Shown in pieces: positions 35,729 through 44,666 of a stretch of DNA of 64,000 bases; the first letter of the stretch is position 1; the number at the start of each line of letters is the position of its first letter. Under the pieces are notes generated by a model that saw only the letters and a list, made by a program, of their open reading frames with translations, searched no databases and was not told the origin of the DNA. This DNA comes from Chloroflexota bacterium (lineage in GTDB: Bacteria > Chloroflexota > Anaerolineae > Aggregatilineales > Phototrophicaceae): assembly GCA_026708115.1 (NCBI GenBank), contig JAPOVL010000046.1, positions 124,001-188,000 on the forward strand. The letters are read 5' to 3'. A program made the position numbers and the translations under genes.

Positions 35729-37306
35729 ATGCAACTGACAGGCAAAAACTACATCGCCGGCGAAACTTCGGCGGCAGGCGCCGAAGTCTTCTATAGTGTG
35801 AATCCGCGCAACAAGGCGACGGGCGATTTGCCCTTTCACAGCGCCACGAAATCCGAGGTCGACCGGGCGGTCGAGGCAGCAGTTGCCGCCTTTGAAGAGC
35901 TGCGGCACTGCTCATCCGACCGCATTGCCGATTTCATGGATGAGATCGCAGCTCGCATCGAAGCGCTAGGCGACGCTTTGCTGCACACCGCCGACCGCGA
36001 GACTGGCTTGGGTCTAGCGCGCCTCAGCGGCGAGCGCGAGCGCACCACCGGTCAGATTCGCGCCTTCGCATCGCTATTGCGCGAGGGCGATTATCTGCGC
36101 GCCATCATCAACAGCGAGGGACCCGGTCAGCCCTCCGTGCGACAGATGCAATTCCCGGTCGGTCCCGTGGCGATCTTCGCCGCCAGCAACTTCCCCTTCG
36201 CCTTTGCAGTCCCGGGTGGCGACACCGCCTCGGCCATCGCTGCCGGTTGCCCGGTCGTTGTAAAGGCGCATCCGGGCCATCCCGCCACATCGGAGATGTT
36301 CGCTGTCGCAATCTCGGCTGCGGTCGCAGCGGCAGGCTTTCCCGCCGGCATGTTCTCAATGCTGCAGGGAGCCGGCATCGATGTCGGTCAATGGCTGGTA
36401 GCCAACGACGGCATTGAGGCGGTAGGTTTCACCGGCTCCTTGCGCGGGGGGCGCGCCATTTACGATGCCGCCGCCGCGCGTCCGCGTCCCATCCCGGTCT
36501 ACGCCGAGATGGGTAGCGTCAATCCCGTGGTGATCACGCAAGCCGCGCTGGCAAACCGCGCCGATGACATCGCCGAGGGCTTGGTAGGTTCGATCACCCT
36601 GGGTACCGGCCAATTCTGCACCAACCCGGGACTGATCTTGCTGCAAAACAGCCCGGCATCACAAGATTTCATCGCGGCAGTGACGAAAAAGATGAACGCG
36701 GCGCCGGAAGGCGTGCTGCTCAACGCAGCCATCGAGCAAGGGCTGCAGAGCGCCGTTAAGCAAACCCGGGACAATCCCAATATCAACATTTTAACGGGCG
36801 GCGAAGCGATCGCGGACAGCGATTTCTTCTGCTTTCGCAATACCGTCATGCAGACCAGCGCTGCCGCCATCCGCGCCGACGACGCCTTGCAGGTCGAGCA
36901 TTTCGGACCGGTGACGCTCTTTGTGCTCTGCGAGGATGGCGACGACCTGCGCGAGACTGTTAGTGCGCTGGAGGGCAATCTGACCAGCACCGTGCATGCC
37001 GAGGAAGATGAACTGGAGAGCATCGGCGATCTGCTTCACCAACTGCGCGAGAAGGCGGGAAGGGTGATCTGGAACGGTTTCCCGACTGGCGTCGCCGTCA
37101 TACCGGCCATGCAGCACGGTGGGCCCTACCCCGCGACCACCGCGCCCAGCACGACCTCGGTGGGCATGAACGCCATCTACCGCTTCATGCGCCCCATCGC
37201 CTTCCAGAACCTGCCGGACGCCCTGCTGCCAGACCCGCTCAAGGATGCCAATCCACTAGGCATCACGCGGCTGGTGGATGGTGTGAACACGGATAGGAAC
37301 GTCTAG
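35729..37306 (+). CDS. Aldehyde dehydrogenase, 2-oxoglutarate semialdehyde type
   Basis: A 525-residue NAD(P)-dependent aldehyde dehydrogenase. Family marks: GPVAIFAASNFPFAF, KAHPGHPATSE, GFTGSLRGGRAIYDAAAAR, the catalytic glutamate in YAEMGSVNPV and the catalytic cysteine in LGTGQFCTNPG. The length and FPFAFAVPGGDTASA wording are those of the bacterial alpha-ketoglutaric semialdehyde dehydrogenase group. The ATG at 35729 has AAGGATAAGG upstream. Together with the DapA-like gene it forms a two-gene unit that would deliver 2-oxoglutarate from sugar acids. Confidence 0.9.
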   Translation: MQLTGKNYIAGETSAAGAEVFYSVNPRNKATGDLPFHSATKSEVDRAVEAAVAAFEELRHCSSDRIADFMDEIAARIEALGDALLHTADRETGLGLARLSGERERTTGQIRAFASLLREGDYLRAIINSEGPGQPSVRQMQFPVGPVAIFAASNFPFAFAVPGGDTASAIAAGCPVVVKAHPGHPATSEMFAVAISAAVAAAGFPAGMFSMLQGAGIDVGQWLVANDGIEAVGFTGSLRGGRAIYDAAAARPRPIPVYAEMGSVNPVVITQAALANRADDIAEGLVGSITLGTGQFCTNPGLILLQNSPASQDFIAAVTKKMNAAPEGVLLNAAIEQGLQSAVKQTRDNPNINILTGGEAIADSDFFCFRNTVMQTSAAAIRADDALQVEHFGPVTLFVLCEDGDDLRETVSALEGNLTSTVHAEEDELESIGDLLHQLREKAGRVIWNGFPTGVAVIPAMQHGGPYPATTAPSTTSVGMNAIYRFMRPIAFQNLPDALLPDPLKDANPLGITRLVDGVNTDRNV

Positions 37307-37388
37307 AGAAGAAATGGTCGGCCCTATTCATCCGCTTGACAGTCAAGGCACTGCGGGCACTGAACATTTCATAGCGAAGGTTTGAACC

Positions 37389-38369
37389 ATGAGATACTGG
37401 CTTGATGTTTTCTCAGAAGAAACTTGGTCTGAGTTTGAAGCTGCAGGCAGTAATACGAGCGGGTTTCCGGGCAAGCAATGGAGTAAAGTAAAGGACATTA
37501 AGATTGGCGATGTGTTGATCGGGTACACTCTCGGCAAAAAGGTATTTCACGCTGTGATGAATGTCACCGGCGAACCGCGCCAGGACACATCTCTCATTTG
37601 GAAGAGCGGGACATATCCGAGTCGAATACCTGTAAGTATTGACATAGACTTGCAAACTTCAGATGGCGTCCCGATTGAATCGCTCAAGGAGAGATTGTCT
37701 TGGTTTCGGGACCTAAAGCACCCGAGCGCATGGACATATCGTTTGTTTCAAAGTCCTTACGAGGTAAGCCCCGACGACGCTAAAGTCATCATTGAAGCAA
37801 TCCACATTGCTGCGAAAAAAGGATGCGGAGTTGAAAAGGGCGCAGAGCCAACACACGATGGAATCCAATGGTTGCTCCTTTCGCTCGGAAACGAGATGGG
37901 GCTAGACCTTTGGGTTGCGAGCAATGACCGCAATAAGTCGTTTCAAGGCAACGTGTTTTCGAGCTTGCCAAGATTGCAACAAACCCTTCCAGTACAGTTC
38001 GATTTCAAATCGCAAAGAATAATTGAATTCATCGACGTATTATGGCTTCGGGGAAACAGCATCATAGCAGCATTTGAAATTGAACACACGACTTCAATCT
38101 ATTCGGGACTTCTTCGCATGTCCGACTTAATGACGCTCCAGCCTAACATTAACATCAACCTATTTGTTGTCGCGCCCGATGATAGAAGAGAGAAAGTCAG
38201 ATCCGAGATCAAGCGGCCAACATTTGACAACGCGAGGCTGCCGCGTGTGTGTCGTTATATTGCCTATTCGAAACTGACGAACAGAATTGATCAAGCGAAA
38301 ACAGGCGGATTCCTGCGATACCTCAATCCCTCGTTCCTAGACGAAATCGCTGAAGATCTGACCGAGTAA
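37389..38369 (+). CDS. EVE-like domain fused to PD-(D/E)xK nuclease-like domain
   Basis: A 326-residue protein. The N-terminus (MRYWLDVFSEETWSEFEAAG, then GDVLIGYTLGKKVFHAVMNVTG up to ~residue 120) follows the pattern of EVE/PUA-like modified-base readers. The C-terminal half has the nuclease-like core: E213/D216 in IIEFIDVLWL and, 14 residues on, F-E230-I-E232-HTTSIYSG, then a helix and a central strand INLFVVAPDD. This D...ExE arrangement is that of PD-(D/E)xK enzymes. Such fusions are thought to be type IV-like restriction against modified phage DNA. The gene is visibly AT-richer than its neighbours. The function is inferred; residues ~120-155 form a linker. Confidence 0.75.
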   Translation: MRYWLDVFSEETWSEFEAAGSNTSGFPGKQWSKVKDIKIGDVLIGYTLGKKVFHAVMNVTGEPRQDTSLIWKSGTYPSRIPVSIDIDLQTSDGVPIESLKERLSWFRDLKHPSAWTYRLFQSPYEVSPDDAKVIIEAIHIAAKKGCGVEKGAEPTHDGIQWLLLSLGNEMGLDLWVASNDRNKSFQGNVFSSLPRLQQTLPVQFDFKSQRIIEFIDVLWLRGNSIIAAFEIEHTTSIYSGLLRMSDLMTLQPNININLFVVAPDDRREKVRSEIKRPTFDNARLPRVCRYIAYSKLTNRIDQAKTGGFLRYLNPSFLDEIAEDLTE

Positions 38370-38373
38370 ACCA

Positions 38374-38403
38374 GCCTGATCAACTGACGAGGCTGTTCCT
38401 TTC
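38374..38403 (+). terminator. Weak hairpin after the EVE-nuclease gene
   Basis: AGCCT (38373-38377 area) pairs with AGGCT around a loop GATCAACTGACG, followed by GTTCCTTTCTT. Its right side resembles the strong terminator at 39144-39171; see the direct-repeat finding. Confidence 0.4.
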
Positions 38404-38593
38404 TTCCGCCTTCTTACAGAACGACAAAACAATCGCGATTCCGCTGCCCGGCAATGTCGAGGATCGCGTATTTGTCTCCGCACAGGCTGATCCGTCTAGG
38501 CAGAACCCGAAAAGCGAGAACAAAAGATTGCTCTAATAGAATAAATGTGCTACTATTGATATCAATGCCACACTAATAGACAGGAGACGAGCC

Positions 38594-39004
38594 CTGCCTT
38601 GGACAAGCCCCAAGACTGACTAGGCAAATGGCGAGTTGTTTACCGCCGATGATTTGAATGCGATGGGTGAAAACCTGACGAACCTGAAAGACTCGGTGGC
38701 GGAGGAGGCCTCAAAGTCGCTGAATGCCGTTTCCGGCGGTTCTCGCCAAAGCCTGGAAATAGACACCGGCAAAGCATTAATAATGGCTACAATTCGCGGT
38801 GTGCGACGTGGAAATGACTTCCAATTGGCTGTAGACGGAAGGAGGGTGGGCCTAAAGATACGCGCACACGCGTCCTTAATACATTCGAGTCACATCGAAA
38901 CGGGATTATCGCCCGGCACACGTGTTTTTTCGATTTTGGCTCACCGTGGAAGTAAAAATCATGTCGAAGCATCGTACCATCTAAGTGTGACCGAGCTTGC
39001 TTAA
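38594..39004 (+). pseudogene. Phage-structural-like gene with stop codon and CTG start
   Basis: From a CTG at 38594 (AGGAG seven bases upstream) the frame reads LPWTSPKTD, then a TAG at 38621-38623, then ANGELFTADDLNAMGENL and on to 39004. The joined pattern 'PWTSPKT.(W)..GE..TA.DLN' is the N-terminus of a widespread family of phage/prophage structural proteins, where a tryptophan (TGG) would stand at the TAG. So a nonsense mutation and perhaps a start-codon change have hit the gene. The remaining 122 codons (beta-rich, GRRVGLKIRAHASLI...) are intact. If still used, translation could begin at TTG 38636 or ATG 38663, without a good ribosome site. Confidence 0.6.
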
Positions 39005-39143
39005 ACTATCATGCGGTTTTCATTCCGATCGAACTATAAGCCCGATTCTTGACCGGTTGCTGCTTGTTGTTGCACCCGCCGAGAGCCTTGGTTTGATGGC
39101 AAGTCCATTAGACCTTCTCCGCGCTCGATTTGCTCGGAAAGAA

Positions 39144-39171
39144 AAACAGCCCCGTCACATGACGGGGCTGT
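39144..39171. terminator. Strong bidirectional hairpin terminator
   Basis: AACAGCCCCGTCA-CA-TGACGGGGCTGTT: 13-base perfect arms. On the minus strand, it is followed by TTTTTCTTTCC and terminates the BMP gene that ends at 39199; on the plus strand the tail is CCTTTCCTT. Confidence 0.85.
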
Positions 39172-39198
39172 TCCTTTCCTTGAGGACGGCGAAGTACG

Positions 39199-40275
39199 CT
39201 ATTCGCTCGATTCCTCTTCTTCCTCGCCCTCGCCCATCATGTCGTCTTCCAGTAGATCGCCCGTAAGCAGGTTGACCCCGGTTTCGATCTCGCCGGCGAT
39301 GAGCATAGCGCTGATTTCTGCGGTCTTTTCCCAAACGGACATATCGAGGTCGGATTCATGCGGCGGCGCCAGGCCGACGCCATTCATGGCCGCGTCCAGC
39401 AAGAAGACGCTGCCACCGGGGAATTCTTCCATATTGCCTTCCGCCAGCATTGCTGCCATCTGGTAGACGCCCTCATCGACGCGCTTGAGCGCGCTGGAAA
39501 TGATGAACTCCGAACCTGGCGTTTCGCCCGCGCCGAAGCTGGTGACCCATTCGTCTTTGTCCACGCCGATGACGTATACGCCTTCTTGCGCGCCGGCCAG
39601 GATGGCGCCGGTGCCGGTGGGTCCGCCGCCGCCGAAGAGCACGGACGCGCCTTCGCCGATGAATTGCAGCGCCGCCGAAGCGCCGCGGTCGGGCGCGATA
39701 AAGCTGTCTATATACACGCCGAGGATCTTCAGATCGGGATTGACATAGCGGGCGCCTTGTTCATATCCGTTTCGGAAACGCTTGACCGGCGGTATGTCGA
39801 TACCGTAGACGCCGGCGATGATATCCGATCCCAGCCACTCGGCGGTGTAGGCGGCCAATACGCCGGTCATGAAGCCGGATTGGTCTTCGCGGAATTGGAT
39901 GCCAACGTAGTTTTCGGGTCCGTCGGCTACGAATTGGTCGACGCCCAGGAAGTATACGTCGGGATTGGCTTCGGCTGCCTGCCAGGTGGCGTCGGCGATC
40001 AGGAAGCCGACGGTGATGATGACCTCGAAGCCTTCGTCAATGCAGGTCTGGATATTGGCTTCGTAGTCGGTTTCGGCCTGCGTCTCGATGAATTTGTATT
40101 CCATGTCGTATTCGTCGGCGGCCAATTGCGCGCCTTCGTGCGCCGACTGATTAAAGGTGCCGTCGTTGACGCGACCGAGGTCGGTCACCAGACACAAAGT
40201 CTCCGCCCCTTCATGCGCCAGGGCAACCGGCGCCAGCAAGAGGGTGACGCAAACTAGAATAACACAATGCTTCAT
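39199..40275 (-). CDS. BMP family ABC substrate-binding protein (copy 1)
   Basis: A 358-residue binding protein of the BMP/Med/PnrA family. Sec signal peptide MKHCVILVCVTLLLAPVALA, with cleavage after ALA; no lipobox. The family start ETLCLVTDLGRVNDGTFNQSAHEG and the GVYGIDIPPVKRFRNGYEQGARY and DKDEWVTSFG segments are clear. The C-terminus is strongly acidic (MGEGEEEEESSE). It likely captures nucleosides or related ligands. It is very similar to the next gene upstream and has its own start site (AAGGAG), so this is a tandem duplication. The likely partner is the orphan-binding importer at 18608-23684. Confidence 0.92.
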   Translation of the reverse strand: MKHCVILVCVTLLLAPVALAHEGAETLCLVTDLGRVNDGTFNQSAHEGAQLAADEYDMEYKFIETQAETDYEANIQTCIDEGFEVIITVGFLIADATWQAAEANPDVYFLGVDQFVADGPENYVGIQFREDQSGFMTGVLAAYTAEWLGSDIIAGVYGIDIPPVKRFRNGYEQGARYVNPDLKILGVYIDSFIAPDRGASAALQFIGEGASVLFGGGGPTGTGAILAGAQEGVYVIGVDKDEWVTSFGAGETPGSEFIISSALKRVDEGVYQMAAMLAEGNMEEFPGGSVFLLDAAMNGVGLAPPHESDLDMSVWEKTAEISAMLIAGEIETGVNLLTGDLLEDDMMGEGEEEEESSE

Positions 40276-40410
40276 TATGCTTCTCCTTCACATGCTAATT
40301 GCGGTCAGTGTAACGTAATTGCCGAATCAAAAAGAGACCTGCTTCGCCCTTTGTACGCCGCAAGTCCCAAATCAGATTGCAAGGATGAAATCCTCGCCGA
40401 GAATACGAAC

Positions 40411-41484
40411 TCAGTCTTCGGCTTCTTCTTCCTCTTCCATCATGGCTTCCATCAGATCGCCTGAGACCACATCAACACCGGTGCCGATCTCGCCGTCAAT
40501 CATCAACTGCGTGACGTCGGCCACGACGTCAAAGAAAGCTTCGTCGATATCTGCTTCGTGTTGCTCGGCCAAGCCAACGCCATTCAAGGCGACATCCATC
40601 AAGTAGACACCGCCGCCGGGGAAGCTGTCCATGTCGGCTTCCGCCAGCGCCGCTACCATATCGTAAACGCCTTGATCGACGCGCTTCATGGCGCTGGAGA
40701 TGATGTATTCGGAACCCGGCGTTTCCCCACTGCCGAAGCTGGTGACCCATTCATCTTGATCGACGCCGATGACGTAGATTCCTTGCTGCGCGGCCGCCAA
40801 AATGCCGCCGGTTCCTGTGGGACCGCCCGCGCCAAAGATAACCGACGCGCCCTCGCCGATAAACTGTTCAGCAGCGGAGGCGCCGCGGTCGGGCGCGACA
40901 AAGTTGTCGATATAGACGCCCAGCAGGTTGATATCCGCGTTGATGTAACGCGCGCCTTGTTCAAAGCCGTTGCGAAACTTCTTGACCGGCGGAATGTCGA
41001 TCCCGTAAACGCCGGCGATGGTATCCGACCCGACTGAACCCGCCACTTGCGCCGCCAATACACCCGCCAGGAAGCCGGATTGATCTTCGCGGAATTGAAT
41101 GCCGACGTAATTCGGAGGACCATCCAGCACGAACTGATCGACACCTAGGAAGTAAACATCCTCGTTGGCTTCGGCGGCAGCCCAGGTGCTGTCCGCGATT
41201 AGAAAGCCGACTGTCACGATCACTTCAAAACCTTCATCAATGCAAGTCTGGATATTCGCTTCGTAGTCCGTTTCGGCTTGTGTCTCGATGAATTTGTATT
41301 CCAGGTCATATTCATCGGCGGCGCCAGTGGCGCCCTCGTGAGCGAACTGGTTGAATGTGCCGTCGTTGACGCGGCCCAAATCGGTGACGAGGCATAAGGT
41401 TTCGACGCCATCTTGCGCCAATGCCAGTGGGGCGATCGTAAGCAAAAGCAATGCCAGGCTGAGAACACCTATGAACGTTTTCAT
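40411..41484 (-). CDS. BMP family ABC substrate-binding protein (copy 2)
   Basis: A 357-residue paralogue of the preceding entry, with the same blocks (LVTDLGRVNDGTFNQFAHEG, GVYGIDIPPVKKFRNGFEQG, DQDEWVTSFGSGETPGSEY). Signal peptide residues 1-23 (MKTFIGVLSLALLLLTIAPLALA, given here in part), no lipobox. The acidic tail is EAMMEEEEEAED. The ligand-cleft residues differ little, so ligands should be similar. The start has AGGAGAAAACAA upstream; 135 bases separate it from copy 1. Confidence 0.92.
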   Translation of the reverse strand: MKTFIGVLSLALLLLTIAPLALAQDGVETLCLVTDLGRVNDGTFNQFAHEGATGAADEYDLEYKFIETQAETDYEANIQTCIDEGFEVIVTVGFLIADSTWAAAEANEDVYFLGVDQFVLDGPPNYVGIQFREDQSGFLAGVLAAQVAGSVGSDTIAGVYGIDIPPVKKFRNGFEQGARYINADINLLGVYIDNFVAPDRGASAAEQFIGEGASVIFGAGGPTGTGGILAAAQQGIYVIGVDQDEWVTSFGSGETPGSEYIISSAMKRVDQGVYDMVAALAEADMDSFPGGGVYLMDVALNGVGLAEQHEADIDEAFFDVVADVTQLMIDGEIGTGVDVVSGDLMEAMMEEEEEAED

Positions 41485-41744
41485 TTGTTTTCTCCTGAAT
41501 TGACTTATTGGGACGTTTAGCTGCCTGCGTTTACTTTACTATTTTGAAGCGCCGTTGACAACGCCGCCCTGAATTGGGAAGTGGGGTATTGTAGATGGGA
41601 TTTGGCGGGCATGGTACAGGTTTTTTTCGCCACAGAGGCACAGAAGTAAGTGCAAGTAAGTAATGAGTTTTGCTAAAGCAACGATCTGTAAGGCTTGTCC
41701 GGTACTGGGTCATGCTGACGCGCTTTTTCTACCCCATCCCCCGG

Positions 41745-41772
41745 CCCCTTCCCCATTGCAATGGGGAAGGGG
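41745..41772. repeat. 28-bp perfect palindrome with CCCCATTGCAATGGGG core
   Basis: Arms CCCCTTCCCCATTG / CAATGGGGAAGGGG, 14 bases each, no loop. Same core as 14913-14940 with different outer arms, which indicates a mobile or recurrent core, and compensatory change in the arms. Confidence 0.85.
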
Positions 41773-41893
41773 AGCTAAACTTGGCGGATTTCGTAATAGT
41801 TTGTTGATTTTCGCAAGGATCGCTACCTCTTTTGTATTGTTTCGGTACTGTTCCTGTTATCTATACGTATGATTTTCAGTAGCAGACAAGCCT

Positions 41894-41946
41894 TGTAGGG
41901 GCGACATGGTAGGTCGCGTGGACACTGACTGTCGGTCGTCCCTACA
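41894..41946. repeat. Composite repeat bounded by TGTAGGG and CCCTACA
   Basis: Starts TGTAGGGGCGACATGGTAGG, contains GTGGACACTGACTGTCGGTC and ends CGTCCCTACA. It is a longer (53-base) version of the GGTCGCC element, combining it with the GACACTGAC motif. Confidence 0.65.
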
Positions 41947-42160
41947 TGGCGTGTGCGTATCATGTGGTTTGGCGCGCCAAGTGGCGGTGTTTTGGGAACG
42001 CTGGCAATCGTGGACATGGCCCGAAGCGAACTCGCAATCGCGCCGCGGCAAGGCCGCGGCTGATTCGATACACTGCCGGTCTCTGTTCATATTTTTTTCA
42101 GATTTGCCGGGTACGTTACAATAAGAACGCGACAATTTGGAAAGGCATAGCAGGGGAAAG

Positions 42161-42898
42161 ATGTCAAAACAACGCAACATTCTTGTAGTCGATGACGAGC
42201 GCACGATCCGCGAGGTTGTGCGCCGCTATCTGGAATTGGAAGGCTATCTCGTCACGGAAGCCGAGACCGGCCCACAGGCTTTGTCTATCTTGCAAAGACA
42301 GGCACCGGACCTGATCGTGCTGGATATCATGCTGCCCGGCGTCGATGGCTTTTCCATCACCCGTCGCCTGCGCCATCCATCGGAATTCAACCCGCTGCGT
42401 ATTGAAGGCGATATCCCGATCATATTGCTGACCGCGCGCAGTAACGAAGTGGATCGCATCGCCGGGCTGGAATTGGGTGCCGACGATTATGTGACCAAAC
42501 CCTTCAGTCCTCGCGAGTTGGTGGTGCGGGTCAAGACGGTTTTGCGCCGCAGCGCTACGACCGCAGTCGAAAGCGAGGCGCCGGTCACCTACGGCAAGCT
42601 GCATCTCGATCCGCGCAGTCGCTCCGTCGAAGTCGGCGGGCGCCCGGTGACCTTGACGGCCAAGGAATTCGACCTGTTGTATTTCCTCATGCGGCACCCG
42701 CGTCAGGTTTTCAAGCGGCAGCAATTGCTGAACCAGGTCTGGGGATACGAGTTCTATGGCGATGAGAGCACGGTGACGGTACACGTTCGGCGCCTGAGAG
42801 AAAAACTGGAAGCCAACCCCAGCAAGCCCGATTACATACAGACCGTTTGGGGCGTCGGTTACAAGTTCGAGGTCTCCCCAAGTCAAGAGGCGGAGTAA
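42161..42898 (+). CDS. OmpR-family response regulator
   Basis: A 245-residue response regulator. Receiver domain residues 1-125 with acidic pair D11 D12, phospho-acceptor D55 (LIVLDIMLPG), threonine in LLTARS and lysine in VTKPFSP. The C-terminal winged-helix (residues ~145-240) reads LTAKEFDLLYFLMRHPRQVFKR ... VTVHVRRLREKLE, typical of OmpR/PhoB. The start ATG at 42161 follows GGGGAAAG; the frame is open 8 codons further. The partner kinase starts 5 bases after the stop. Confidence 0.96.
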   Translation: MSKQRNILVVDDERTIREVVRRYLELEGYLVTEAETGPQALSILQRQAPDLIVLDIMLPGVDGFSITRRLRHPSEFNPLRIEGDIPIILLTARSNEVDRIAGLELGADDYVTKPFSPRELVVRVKTVLRRSATTAVESEAPVTYGKLHLDPRSRSVEVGGRPVTLTAKEFDLLYFLMRHPRQVFKRQQLLNQVWGYEFYGDESTVTVHVRRLREKLEANPSKPDYIQTVWGVGYKFEVSPSQEAE

Positions 42899-42903
42899 AA
42901 GAG

Positions 42904-44172
42904 ATGATACGAAGTTGGTCGCGTAATCCCCTGCTGATTTTCATCATCGTCCTGGTTATACCTATCGCCGGCACCTTGTTCAGCGGGTTGATCATGTTCG
43001 ATCTGCCAGAGAGCGATGTGCAGCAATTGGTCACCTTCATGACCTTCACCGGCATCTTGAGCTCTTCGCTGTCTTTCGCCTTTTATCGCCTGGGCGTTCT
43101 GGAGTGGTTTCGCAGTCTGCGCTGGACGATTTGGACCATGATCGCGCTGATGGTGGGTATGATCTTCCTCAATGTTTGGGTGATCGCGCGTTTCACGTTT
43201 ATCGAACAGCATTACCTGACCTTGACTTCGGTCTTGCTGGTCTTCGCGGGTTTGTCGGCGCTGACGATCGGATTCTTCGCGTCCAAGACTATGACCGACC
43301 GCCTGAGCGAATTGACCGATGCCACGCAGTTGCTGGCGGGCGGCGATTTCTCCACGCGCTTGAAAATCTCCGGCAATGACGAAATCGCGCAGTTGGCGGC
43401 CACGTTTAATGCCATGGCCAGAAGCTTGGGCGAAGTCGACGAGCAGAAGCGGCAATTAGAGCAGACGCGGCGTGACTTGACAGCCTGGGTTTCGCACGAT
43501 TTGCGCACGCCATTGACATCCATGCGGGTCATGATCGAGGCGATGCTGGACGGCGTGGTCCAGGACAAGGAAACGGTCCATCGCTACCTGGATAGCAGCC
43601 GCGCCGAGATCGAACATCTGGCCTATTTGATCGATGACCTCTTTGAATTGGCGCAGTTGGATGTGGGTCACTTGACTATCAATATGCAGCAGGCGTCGAT
43701 CAGCGATCTGATTTCCGATACCCTGGGCAGTATGAAACCCAAGGCGCGGCAGCACGGCATCACGCTTTTGGGCGAGGTTGCCGAAGACGTTGATATGATA
43801 CGCATGGCGCCGGACAAGATTCAACGCGTCTTGTCCAATCTGGTGGATAACGCCATCAAATATACCAGGGAGGGCGAGGCAGTCACGCTGCGCGCCTACC
43901 GCAGCGCAGACGACATCCGCATCGACATTCACAATAGCGGCTCGTACATCCCGCGGGACGTGTTGCCGCGCCTCTTCGAAAGCTTTTATCGCGGAGAGGG
44001 CTCGCGCATGCGCGGCGATGACGGCGCGCGCGGGACCGGCCTGGGCCTGGCGATCGCACGTGGTTTCATCGAAGCGCATGGCGGTCATATCTGGGCCAGC
44101 AGCGAAGAGGGCGCGGGCACGACTTTCAGCTTCACGCTGCCGCAGTCGCTTGCAGGCGGCGGCGACAAATGA
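42904..44172 (+). CDS. Sensor histidine kinase with HAMP domain
   Basis: A 422-residue membrane kinase. Hydrophobic segments at residues ~10-31, ~45-62, ~75-98 and ~105-126 with little extracytoplasmic sequence; then a HAMP-like region (~127-180), the HisKA box with H198 in WVSHDLRTPLTS, and an ATPase domain with an N-box (LVDNAIKYT), DGARGTGLGLAIARG G-box and a final GTTFSFTLP. With so short a loop it may sense the membrane or an internal signal. The ATG at 42904 follows GGAGTAAAAGAG. Confidence 0.95.
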   Translation: MIRSWSRNPLLIFIIVLVIPIAGTLFSGLIMFDLPESDVQQLVTFMTFTGILSSSLSFAFYRLGVLEWFRSLRWTIWTMIALMVGMIFLNVWVIARFTFIEQHYLTLTSVLLVFAGLSALTIGFFASKTMTDRLSELTDATQLLAGGDFSTRLKISGNDEIAQLAATFNAMARSLGEVDEQKRQLEQTRRDLTAWVSHDLRTPLTSMRVMIEAMLDGVVQDKETVHRYLDSSRAEIEHLAYLIDDLFELAQLDVGHLTINMQQASISDLISDTLGSMKPKARQHGITLLGEVAEDVDMIRMAPDKIQRVLSNLVDNAIKYTREGEAVTLRAYRSADDIRIDIHNSGSYIPRDVLPRLFESFYRGEGSRMRGDDGARGTGLGLAIARGFIEAHGGHIWASSEEGAGTTFSFTLPQSLAGGGDK

Positions 44173-44205
44173 TGATCAGGGTCCAACGTCATGGGAAGGC
44201 CCATT

Positions 44206-44661
44206 TCATAGTTCAAGGTTGTCCAGGTGGAGGACATTTAAGTCGGTCACGCGCTTCATCGCCGCGTCGTTGGTGAGAATCGTGTCGCAGTCCCTCGCAA
44301 TAGCGGTAGCGACATGTATTGCATCCGGGGTGCGCAATGAATAGCGAGCGCGAATCGCGCCTGCTGTGATGGCAATTTCTTCTGTGACGGAGAGCACGGA
44401 GAGCAATGAAAATTGATCACTGGAAACGAGAATATCGTGGTACTCCTGCGCAAGATCAGTGTTACCGACTTTCAATGGCTGGACCATGATTTCCGTTAAG
44501 GTCATGACGGAGGTAAACGCTTGCAGAGGCTGCGCTTCTATCAATTCGACGATGCGGAACATCTTCGCGAAGTAATCGGTATGCCTTTCTACAAACTAGA
44601 TGAAAGGCGCCGTATCAATGTAGATGCGCTTCGCGTTCTGCAATGCGGATACGATGTTCAA
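44206..44661 (-). pseudogene. PIN-domain (VapC-like) toxin with premature stop
   Basis: The 118 residues from ATG 44562 (FTSVMTLTEIMVQPL..., ending TPDAIHVATAIARDCDTILTNDAAM) are the C-terminal part of a PIN ribonuclease; the acidic residues of TPDAIH and TND are present. Upstream in the same frame lie RIYIDTAPFI then TAG (44598-44596) then FVERHTDYFAK. The normal family start is 'YIDTA.FIYF.E', so the TAG replaces a tyrosine codon. The first catalytic aspartate (IDTAPF) lies upstream of the stop, so any product from 44562 is inactive. The full gene would start at TTG 44661, 5 bases after the antitoxin stop. Confidence 0.75.
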
Positions 44662-44666
44662 TTCGC

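Larger units (their letters stand above)
41485..42160. other. Intergenic region with repeats upstream of two-component genes
   Basis: No gene is credible in these 676 bases. Contents: an inverted CTCTGTG-type repeat (CGCCACAGAGGCACAGAA near 41629), the palindrome at 41745-41772, a composite repeat at 41894-41946, and a possible -10 TACAAT at 42117-42122 for the response regulator. Confidence 0.55.

Noticed and set aside
39144..39171. att site or IS terminal repeat at the 13-bp palindrome
   Set aside because: The T-runs on both sides and position at the end of the BMP gene fit a terminator; no transposase or integrase gene is near.
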